Positions 1-5,868 of a stretch of DNA of 12,175 nt are shown one piece after another. Within the stretch, counting starts at the first letter, position 1. Each line of letters begins with the position of its first letter. The position numbers were made by a program, and so were the translations under genes. The stretch comes from JBOFLG01 sp051657745 (lineage in GTDB: Bacteria; Actinomycetota; Actinomycetes; Actinomycetales; Dermatophilaceae), in the NCBI GenBank assembly GCA_051657745.1, contig JBOFLG010000170.1, forward strand, positions 1 through 12,175, read 5' to 3'. The notes beneath the pieces were generated by a model. That model had not been told where the DNA came from and searched no databases. It saw nothing but the letters and a program-made list of their open reading frames with translations.

Positions 1-99
1 GCAGGTGCCTCGTCTCATGACCTGTCCACTGTGCAACGACCACCGCGAGCCCTCCCGTCCCGAATGGCGAGGGTAACGCACACCCGAGACGGCACCTGC
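1..99. repeat. Widely spaced inverted repeat at the left edge
   Basis: GCAGGTGCC at 1-9 is the exact reverse complement of GGCACCTGC at 91-99. The match continues inward as GTCTC (12-16) against GAGAC (86-90) after a two-base bulge. The arms are about 70 bases apart, and the left arm begins at the first base of the window, so it may extend further. It could be a long-range stem, an operator pair or a remnant of a mobile-element end. No transposase gene is visible, and the role is unknown. Confidence 0.45.
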
Positions 100-176
100 G
101 CCGTCGGTGCGTACGGACTTCGTGCTCAGTGCGTAGTCCTTGTGCGATACCGGTGCCACAGTGAAGACATGGCGCC

Positions 177-209
177 GGGACGGGAGACCACACACCCCGT
201 CCCGACGGG
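177..209 (+). promoter_or_regulatory. Mutually exclusive hairpins in the operon leader
   Basis: GGGACGGG at 177-184 pairs perfectly with CCCGTCCC at 196-203 across an 11-base loop. The same CCCGTC (196-201) can instead pair with GACGGG (204-209) across a two-base gap, a loop too tight to close without opening the innermost pair. Two alternative stems sharing one arm is the layout of an attenuator-type switch, but no U-run or recognisable leader peptide accompanies it. It could equally be an operator or a chance GC-rich palindrome. Confidence 0.3.
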
Positions 210-368
210 TACCACACCCCAGCCGTGACATGCGCTCGTGCTGGCCGTGCCGTATCGGCTCGTTTCACGGCGTCCCCTCACACCACATCCGGACGTCATG
301 GGGCCTCCGAGGATGCAGCAGCCATGACGAGCGCGCGACCGCGCACGACGGAGAGGGAAAACGAGGCG

Positions 369-1142
369 ATGGCAACCACCGCACACGGAGCCCGGAGGGG
401 GCAGTCGATTCATCGGTCCTGGTTGGCGATGGCCGACGGGCTCCATGTCCAGCGGGTGCACCTGCACCTGCGGGAGTGGCGACAGCTGGTCGAGGACGAC
501 ACACCCCTGCCCGACGTTGGCGACGGGGTGGGCGCACGCCAGTTCGCTGGCATGCCATTTCCTGTCAGCACAGACCCCGCGGGCCGGCCCACCAGCGGTG
601 GGTCCTATGGCGATGCCGAGGCACCGTGGGTCAGTACCGCGCTGGCGCTGCAGATACCTGACACGGGCGGTGACCTCATCCAGAATCCGCTGTCAGAGTC
701 GGCCAACGCCTGCGCGGCGCGACTCGTCGAGACATCCACCGATGCGTGGGCGGGCCGGGTCCGAACTGCATGCGCGACCGCGGCCTGGTGGGTGGGCTTC
801 TTCACCGTCATCCGTCATCGGGGCGTGCACCACGTGACCCTCGACCAGGACAAGCCGGCCGTCACGCTTCCTGTGGTGCAGGAAGCCGCAGATGTCGTGG
901 CCCTCGGGCTCGGGCTGCGGGCACTGGAGGCTCACCTGCGTCACATCAGGGTCACCGATACCGACGCCATGGACGCCTATTGCCGGGCCATCACGTCCAC
1001 CATTGCCGTCGAGTCGCGCTTGCCCAGGCTGCTCGGCGACTTGGCCGAGCTGCGGTTGGTCGATCTGGTCACGCTGGCGGTCCCGTGGCGCGGACGGTTC
1101 ACGAAGTACGCGGGCGGCACCGGCGCCGGGCAGGTGGAGTGA
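369..1142 (+). CDS. Unrecognised protein, first gene of the operon
   Basis: This encodes a protein of about 257 residues that I do not recognise; no catalytic motif stands out. The first third is rich in Gly, Pro and Asp and looks loosely structured. The rest is mostly alpha-helical, with a Trp-Trp-containing hydrophobic stretch (AAWWVGFFTVI) too short and isolated to be a confident membrane span. There is no signal peptide. The start is uncertain: ATG at 369 follows a purine-rich stretch, ATG at 324 has GAGGA 10 bases upstream, and an in-frame GTG lies at 225. The stop overlaps the kinase start (TGATG), so the two are translationally coupled. Being first in a biosynthetic operon suggests a scaffold, partner or unusual enzyme, but no function can be assigned. 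Confidence 0.75.
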   Translation: MATTAHGARRGQSIHRSWLAMADGLHVQRVHLHLREWRQLVEDDTPLPDVGDGVGARQFAGMPFPVSTDPAGRPTSGGSYGDAEAPWVSTALALQIPDTGGDLIQNPLSESANACAARLVETSTDAWAGRVRTACATAAWWVGFFTVIRHRGVHHVTLDQDKPAVTLPVVQEAADVVALGLGLRALEAHLRHIRVTDTDAMDAYCRAITSTIAVESRLPRLLGDLAELRLVDLVTLAVPWRGRFTKYAGGTGAGQVE

Positions 1143-1843
1143 TGGGACGGGCATATCCGTTCGTCGTCATCGAAGGCCTCGACGGCACCGGAAAGACCAC
1201 CGCCCGCAAGGGACTGTTCCGACTGTTCGAGAACCTCTACGACATCACTCCGTTGTGCGTTCTGACGACGAACTTCCTCGCCCCTGCGGTCGCGGCCGAC
1301 ATCGTCGAAGGCAAGTACACGCCGTCCATGAGCAACCGCGACTCCTACCTGGCCGCCGTCCTGGCCGACAAGCACGCCACCCTGCACGAGTTGATCCGGC
1401 CCTCGTTGGGCGATCGACCGGTCATCGCGGACCGGTGGCTGATCAGCGAACTGGCGTTCTTCGCCGTCAAGCACGGCATCCGCCCCGACGAGACCTACCA
1501 GCACATCGCACGAGCTCTCGACGACGGCCCGGGCAACGCGGCCGACGTGACGTTCGTGCTGACCCTTGACCCACGAGAGTCCGTCGCGCGAGCCCGAGGA
1601 CGTGCAGGCGACGCCACCCGGGCGGACTGGGACACCACCGATGTGCAGACCCGAGTCCAGCTGACCTACAACGAGGTTCTCACCCACCCCGAGGGATACC
1701 CCCTGCTGGGCGAGGTGGTGCCGGTCGACGCAGGCGCGCCCGCGGCCACTGTTCTGGCCACCATGTGGCGAACCCTCATCGACCATTCCCTGGTGCCCGA
1801 CCTGCCGCGCACATCACCAACGACATCGGGGCCGACGTCGTGA
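1142..1843 (+). CDS. Thymidylate-kinase-like P-loop kinase
   Basis: This is a 233-residue protein of the thymidylate kinase (dTMP kinase) fold. A Walker A loop GLDGTGKT lies at residues 12-19 after a first beta-strand (FVVIEG), as in dTMP kinases. D97-R98 followed by W corresponds to the family DR(Y/F/H) motif, and an Arg-rich lid (RARGRAGDATRAD) lies near residues 150-162. Family members transfer phosphate from ATP to a nucleoside monophosphate. A housekeeping role is unlikely, because the gene is embedded in a specialised operon and the substrate-pocket segment after strand 2 lacks the usual dTMP kinase REPGGT sequence. It may phosphorylate a pathway intermediate or a nucleotide used by the nucleotidyltransferase downstream. 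AGGTGGAG just upstream of the ATG is a good ribosome binding site. Confidence 0.85.
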   Translation: MGRAYPFVVIEGLDGTGKTTARKGLFRLFENLYDITPLCVLTTNFLAPAVAADIVEGKYTPSMSNRDSYLAAVLADKHATLHELIRPSLGDRPVIADRWLISELAFFAVKHGIRPDETYQHIARALDDGPGNAADVTFVLTLDPRESVARARGRAGDATRADWDTTDVQTRVQLTYNEVLTHPEGYPLLGEVVPVDAGAPAATVLATMWRTLIDHSLVPDLPRTSPTTSGPTS

Positions 1844-2715
1844 CGCCCACGGGGACATCGCGCGCCTGTTTGCTGCGAGAGGCGATGACCGCCGCCTCGT
1901 CGAACCATCCGGTACGGGCGGTGGGCGCCTCCAGCGCCATCGCCGCCAGGATCGCCGCAGAAGCCGGGTTCACGGCATTATGGGTCAGTGGGCTGGAGGT
2001 CTCGTCCTCCCTGGGGCTACCCGACACCAATGTCCTCGGCGTTCGAGACCTTACCGGCGTGGTTGTCACGCTCGGACGGGTGGTCCCGCTCCCCGTGATC
2101 GTCGATGTCGACAACGCCGGCGGTTCACTGGCCAGCGCCGACCGATATGCCCACGACCTACTCCGTGCCGGGGCGGCTGCTCTGTGCCTGGAAGACAGCA
2201 CCTACCCCAAGGTCAATAGCTTCCGCACCGACCGCGGGCAGTCGTTGGCGCCCGTCGACCTCGTCGCCGGACAGCTCGACCGGATGCGGGCCGTCGTCGG
2301 GCGCGACGCGGTCCTCATCGCCCGTACGGAGGCCCTCATCGCCGGCAACGACGTTCCCACCGCACTCGAACGCGCCCACCTGTACGCCGAAGCCGGAGCC
2401 GACGCCGTACTCATCCACTCCAAAGACACCACCGGAGCCCAGCCCCGCAGCATCGCCGAGCTCTGGTCGGGCACCGTCCCCCTGGTCACCATCCCGACCG
2501 CGTTCTCGCACCTGGGCTGGCAGGAACTCGCAGACCTCGGGTTCCGGATGTGCATCTACGCCAACCAACTCACGAGAGCGGCCATGGCCGGCATGCGCGA
2601 CGCAGCCCTGGAGTTCTCGGTGACCGGGTCGTTCCATTCCACGATGGCCACACCCATGGCCACCGTCGGCGACGTCCTGGCGGTCGCCGACCCGACGGCG
2701 CGAGCCTGTGTCTGA
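1840..2715 (+). CDS. Phosphoenolpyruvate mutase / isocitrate lyase family enzyme
   Basis: This is a 291-residue protein of the PEP mutase/isocitrate lyase superfamily. PEP mutase makes the C-P bond of phosphonates by converting PEP to phosphonopyruvate. The key positions of the mussel enzyme can be placed: W48, S50-G51-L52, D62, D89 and D91 (Mg site, in IVDVDNAGG), E118, K124, N126-S127, R162 (RTEALIAG) and H193 (HSK). In the signature EDKxxxxxNS, the first lysine is Ser (EDSTYPKVNS, 118-127). The retained Asn argues against a phosphonopyruvate hydrolase, and no methylisocitrate-lyase cysteine (KKCGH) is present. The start is GTG at 1840, overlapping the kinase stop as GTGA; earlier in-frame codons lie inside the kinase gene. 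Leu47 is a rare TTA codon. The fold is certain; the mutase reaction is likely but unproven because of the Lys-to-Ser change and because no decarboxylase gene is nearby. Confidence 0.85.
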   Translation: MTPTGTSRACLLREAMTAASSNHPVRAVGASSAIAARIAAEAGFTALWVSGLEVSSSLGLPDTNVLGVRDLTGVVVTLGRVVPLPVIVDVDNAGGSLASADRYAHDLLRAGAAALCLEDSTYPKVNSFRTDRGQSLAPVDLVAGQLDRMRAVVGRDAVLIARTEALIAGNDVPTALERAHLYAEAGADAVLIHSKDTTGAQPRSIAELWSGTVPLVTIPTAFSHLGWQELADLGFRMCIYANQLTRAAMAGMRDAALEFSVTGSFHSTMATPMATVGDVLAVADPTARACV

Positions 2716-3217
2716 GCCCGCGATGACCGACCACAACACCGGCAGCCTCTCGGTGGCTGCGCTGCCGAGGATCAGCGTCTCCGTGAAAGCCGCGATCGTC
2801 CGCGACGACCGCATCCTCCTGCTGTCGTACGACGACCACGCGGGCTTCCACTACAACCTCCCGGGCGGCAAGGCCCGCGAAGGGGAACCCCTGCGAGACG
2901 CGGTGCGCCGGAAGGTGCTGCAGGAGACCGGACTGCGAGTCGAACCCCGCCGGCTCCTCTTCGTCGTCGAGTACGTCCCCACCCGCCGGGCCGGCGAGTT
3001 CGGGAACGTCCACAAAGTGCAGTTCAACCTGCTGGCGGAACTCCTCGACCCACGCGATGAACCCCGGATGCCTGACCCGCCCGACCCAATCCAGCTCGGC
3101 GTCGAGTGGCTTCCTGTGGAACGGCTGTCCACCGCACCGCTGCTTCCCCGGATTGCCGAACCCCTGCGTGCCGCGCTCGCCCGCACAGACCCTGACGCCC
3201 TCCTCGACAGGTGGTGA
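2708..3217 (+). CDS. Nudix-fold protein with degenerate Nudix box
   Basis: This is a protein of about 169 residues with a Nudix fold. Nudix hydrolases cleave nucleoside diphosphates linked to another group, using a box of the form Gx5Ex7REUxEExGU. The box is at residues 54-76 (GGKAREGE, then RRKVLQETGL). The catalytic Glu of the RE pair is Lys (K69) and the first Glu of the EE pair is Gln (Q72); only E73 remains. Activity may therefore be altered or lost. A Nudix enzyme in a phosphonate setting could release a nucleotide from a CMP-linked intermediate, as described for FR-900098 biosynthesis, but the damaged box weakens that idea here. The start is GTG at 2708, overlapping the previous gene by 8 bases, or ATG at 2723, which leaves a 7-base gap; neither has a strong ribosome binding site. 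Confidence 0.85.
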   Translation: MSEPAMTDHNTGSLSVAALPRISVSVKAAIVRDDRILLLSYDDHAGFHYNLPGGKAREGEPLRDAVRRKVLQETGLRVEPRRLLFVVEYVPTRRAGEFGNVHKVQFNLLAELLDPRDEPRMPDPPDPIQLGVEWLPVERLSTAPLLPRIAEPLRAALARTDPDALLDRW

Positions 3218-3221
3218 CCTC

Positions 3222-3950
3222 ATGACACAGAGCCCGACGACACGAATTCCACGGGCGCAGCCAGCGACGACCAAGGCCGGCCGAGGCCAGCTCGGCACCC
3301 TTCGATCCTGGCTGCTCACCGACCACGCTGGCACCATCGACCCCGACCGACTCGAGGCGATCGCCGAACACCTCGGCCACGTGGTCCGGGCCGGTATCGG
3401 CGGCGCCGTCGTGGAAGTGGGCTGCTACCGCGGCGCCATGGCCCTGTGGCTGCGCGCCATCCTCGACGACCTCGGCGACGGCGACCGCGAGGTCCACGTC
3501 TACGACTCCTTCGCCGGCCTGCCACCCGCGGGTGCCCACGACTCGGACCATCTCCGCGCCGGAGAACTCCTCGCCAGCCCCGACGAGGTCATTGCTACCC
3601 ACCACCGCTGGAGTAGGACACCGCCAGTGATCCACCCCGGCTGGTTTGCCGACACCCTGCCTGCCGAGCTCCCCACCGCAATCGCCTTCGCGTACCTCGA
3701 CGGCGACTTCCACGACTCGATCCTCACCTCCCTTGTCCACTGCGTTCCCCGCCTCGCGCCCGGCGGCCGGCTGGTCGTTGACGACTACGCCGACATCGAG
3801 GTGAACCCGCGGGCGTGGAACGGGCTGCCCGGGGTCAAGCACGCCTGCGAGGAGTACTTCGGACGCCGGTCGCCGTTGACGGTCCTCACCGGTGATGGCG
3901 ACCTCGCGTTCGGGCTCTACGAGGCTGGACCTGCCCGGAGGAAACCATGA
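3222..3950 (+). CDS. TylF/MycF-type SAM-dependent O-methyltransferase
   Basis: This is a 242-residue class I methyltransferase of the TylF (macrocin O-methyltransferase) family, which uses SAM and Mg2+ to methylate sugar or other vicinal hydroxyls. Visible features are the SAM-binding strand and loop VVEVGCYRG (about residues 63-71), the family segment VYDSFAGLP, GWFADTLP, the metal motif LDGDF (D160, D162) and VVDDYAD (D187, D188). The spacing matches known Mg-dependent TylF/MycF enzymes. The start is ATG at 3222, preceded by AGGTGGTGA at 3209-3217, close to the ideal anti-Shine-Dalgarno match and overlapping the Nudix stop. The stop overlaps the dehydrogenase start as ATGA. No sugar-biosynthesis genes are nearby, so the acceptor may be a hydroxyl made in this pathway, for example by the dehydrogenase or an oxygenase. 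The family call is firm; the substrate is unknown. Confidence 0.9.
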   Translation: MTQSPTTRIPRAQPATTKAGRGQLGTLRSWLLTDHAGTIDPDRLEAIAEHLGHVVRAGIGGAVVEVGCYRGAMALWLRAILDDLGDGDREVHVYDSFAGLPPAGAHDSDHLRAGELLASPDEVIATHHRWSRTPPVIHPGWFADTLPAELPTAIAFAYLDGDFHDSILTSLVHCVPRLAPGGRLVVDDYADIEVNPRAWNGLPGVKHACEEYFGRRSPLTVLTGDGDLAFGLYEAGPARRKP

Positions 3951-4903
3951 ACAAGCCCGACCGAGCCTCCGGCTCCAGCTCGATCGTCGTCATCCGCGGC
4001 GCCGCCGACCCCGCCTCACTGCGCCGCCACCTGCCCAACCACGACGTCCGCGTCGTCGATCATCTCGCGGACCTGACGCCCCCAGTCGCGGATGCCGTGG
4101 CCGTCCTGGTCGCCCGCTCCGGGACACGAGTCGACGCCCACGCCCTGTCACGCCTGCCCAACCTGCGCCATGTGGTCCGGCCGGGGTCGGGAACGGACTC
4201 CCTCGACCGAACTGCGCTGGCGGCTTGCGGGGTCAAAGTCCACCGGAATGCCGCAGCCTCAGTCGATGCGGTGGCCGAGTGGGCGCTCGCCGCTTCGCTA
4301 TCCCTGTCACGGCGCCTGCCGCTAGGGCATCAGGGGATCCACGCCGGACTGCACCTGAAGCACGAGTGTCTCGCCCGACCGCTGTCCGAGTACCGCGGAG
4401 TCGTGTGGGGCGCCGGACCCACGGGCCGGGCCGTCGGCCGTACCCTGCAGCCGTTCGTCGCCGACCTCGCCTACGCCGCATGGCCGTCCACCCCGCCACA
4501 CCTTCGCCAACTCCCACCCGCTAAGTGCATGGCCTGGGCGGACCTTCACGTCGTAGCCCTGCCGCTGCGAGCCGCGACAACCCGCCTGTTCGGGCTCTCG
4601 TTCCTCGCCGCAGTCGCTGACAAACACCCGGCGCTCGTCTGCGTGGGACGAGCGGACACGCTCGACGTATCGGCATGCGTGGACGCACTTGATGTGGGCA
4701 CGCTGTCTGGGCTCGCGATCGACCCGATCGAACCCGACGACCTCGACCTGTTCACACGGGTCGGACCGCCACGGAACCTGCTCCTCAGCCCGCATGTCGG
4801 CGCCCAACGCAGCGACGTCCGCGCGGCCCTCGACGAGTGGGTCCTCACGACCACCCAGGCGCTGCTCGTTCACGGGCAAACATCCCGTCGGGGCGCAGCA
4901 TGA
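3947..4903 (+). CDS. D-isomer-specific 2-hydroxyacid dehydrogenase
   Basis: This is a 318-residue member of the NAD(P)-dependent D-2-hydroxyacid dehydrogenase family, which reduces alpha-keto acids to D-alpha-hydroxy acids or the reverse. The Rossmann motif GAGPTG is at 155-160. The catalytic triad positions can be assigned as R235 (CVGRAD, replacing the usual ARG), E262 (DPIEPDD) and H283 (SPHVGAQ). The substrate loop (RPGSGTDSLD, about residues 83-92) fits the family. Sequence around the Arg is divergent (VGRADTLD instead of the usual ARGxxVD), so it is an unusual subfamily. Next to a PEP-mutase homologue, an attractive substrate is phosphonopyruvate, giving phosphonolactate; this is inference. 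It overlaps both neighbours by ATGA. Confidence 0.88.
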   Translation: MNKPDRASGSSSIVVIRGAADPASLRRHLPNHDVRVVDHLADLTPPVADAVAVLVARSGTRVDAHALSRLPNLRHVVRPGSGTDSLDRTALAACGVKVHRNAAASVDAVAEWALAASLSLSRRLPLGHQGIHAGLHLKHECLARPLSEYRGVVWGAGPTGRAVGRTLQPFVADLAYAAWPSTPPHLRQLPPAKCMAWADLHVVALPLRAATTRLFGLSFLAAVADKHPALVCVGRADTLDVSACVDALDVGTLSGLAIDPIEPDDLDLFTRVGPPRNLLLSPHVGAQRSDVRAALDEWVLTTTQALLVHGQTSRRGAA

Positions 4904-5868
4904 ACCCGATCAGTCAGGTCGCTTCGGCGCGGAACTCGGCAACACTCCGCTTGGCGTTGGCCGAACGGGTTGCCGCGGACATCATCGGCGATCGGCCAGA
5001 TGTTGAGGTCTGGGTCGAGGGCGCGTTGGCCTATGGGCTGGCACACGCCCGTAGCGACGTCGACCTCCGGATCATCACCGATGCCGCGTCCGCGGCCGGG
5101 AACCGGTCCCGCATCGTCGACGGGATTCGCTTCGACCTGACCACCTCGACACACCACGAGGTGACAACGCTCCGTGGGCAGCTCGCGGCCTTCGATGTTC
5201 GGCTCCACGACATCGAGGTCTTCCGAACCGTCCGGGCCGCGATCGGGGACCTCACCAGGTTGCGCACGGCCCACCGATTCACACCGGAGGGGTGGCAACC
5301 GGTCATCACGGATGCCGAGGAGCGCGTGTATTGCCAGTGGGCGGTCGCGCATCAGGTCGAACAGGCACACAGCCTCGCCGAGGATCTGGTGGGCCTACAT
5401 CTGGACGGCCTCGACGACGAGGCCGCGGTCACGTGGAACCGCCTGGACGCATGCACCGCCCTGGCCCGATGCGCCGCGGCCGGCGCCCCGCTCCTCGGGG
5501 ACAAGTGGCTGCCCTCCCTGGACCGACGCGTCCTCGGTTCGCTGCATGATCCATTTTCGGGTCTCGAACGGGGTCAGGCAGAGACCGCCGAGGACGCCTT
5601 CGCTGTCGCGCAGATCCGGACGGCGGCCGCGTTGACCGAGTGTTGGCCGCTCACGAGCATCGGCGACGCCGACGCACCCGCCGCAGCGGATGACCAGCCG
5701 CCGAGTTCGCACGACCAGAACGTGCCCGGAAGCGTCTCCGGCCTCGGCTGGTTGCCACACCGCTACAGCGACGGATGGTTCATCGGCTGCGGTGACACCC
5801 GTATCAGCCTGACGGCGGCCCAATTCACGGACTGGCTGTCCCGAGTGCAGGCCAGGCGGGCAGGGTGA
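4900..5868 (+). CDS. Nucleotidyltransferase (MNT/KNT type) with C-terminal extension
   Basis: This is a 322-residue protein with a DNA polymerase beta-like nucleotidyltransferase domain at the N-terminus. The signature is at residues 41-55: GALAYG followed by SDVD, matching GSxxxGx5SDxD with Ser replaced by Ala. D53 and D55 are metal-binding, and D79 (RFDL) is the likely third carboxylate. These enzymes move an NMP from an NTP to a hydroxyl or similar group. The middle is helical, as in aminoglycoside nucleotidyltransferases. After a disordered Asp/Pro/Gln-rich linker (about residues 255-278) comes a small beta-then-helix domain (residues about 279-322, with YSDGWFIGCGDTRISLTAAQF). That tail is not part of the standard enzyme and could be a peptide-recognition module. 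The start is ATG at 4900, overlapping the dehydrogenase as ATGA. Confidence 0.85.
   Translation: MNPISQVASARNSATLRLALAERVAADIIGDRPDVEVWVEGALAYGLAHARSDVDLRIITDAASAAGNRSRIVDGIRFDLTTSTHHEVTTLRGQLAAFDVRLHDIEVFRTVRAAIGDLTRLRTAHRFTPEGWQPVITDAEERVYCQWAVAHQVEQAHSLAEDLVGLHLDGLDDEAAVTWNRLDACTALARCAAAGAPLLGDKWLPSLDRRVLGSLHDPFSGLERGQAETAEDAFAVAQIRTAAALTECWPLTSIGDADAPAAADDQPPSSHDQNVPGSVSGLGWLPHRYSDGWFIGCGDTRISLTAAQFTDWLSRVQARRAG

Larger units (their letters stand above)
1..368. other. Non-coding leader upstream of the operon
   Basis: No convincing gene is seen here. Short open frames exist on both strands but have no recognisable product and no good ribosome binding site. The region holds two inverted-repeat structures, listed separately, and probably carries the operon promoter, but I could not identify a -35/-10 pair that I trust. 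A purine-rich stretch (GGAGAGG, about 350-356, and GAGG, 363-366) precedes the chosen first start codon. Confidence 0.5.

Noticed and set aside
126..467. Minus-strand open frame in the leader as a divergent gene
   Set aside because: No recognisable product and no convincing ribosome binding site, and it runs into the first operon gene. It looks like a GC-rich antisense frame.
1840..2715. 2-methylisocitrate lyase or isocitrate lyase
   Set aside because: The catalytic Cys motif (KKCGH type) is missing, and the position instead carries the mutase-type PKVNS gating loop with Asn126.
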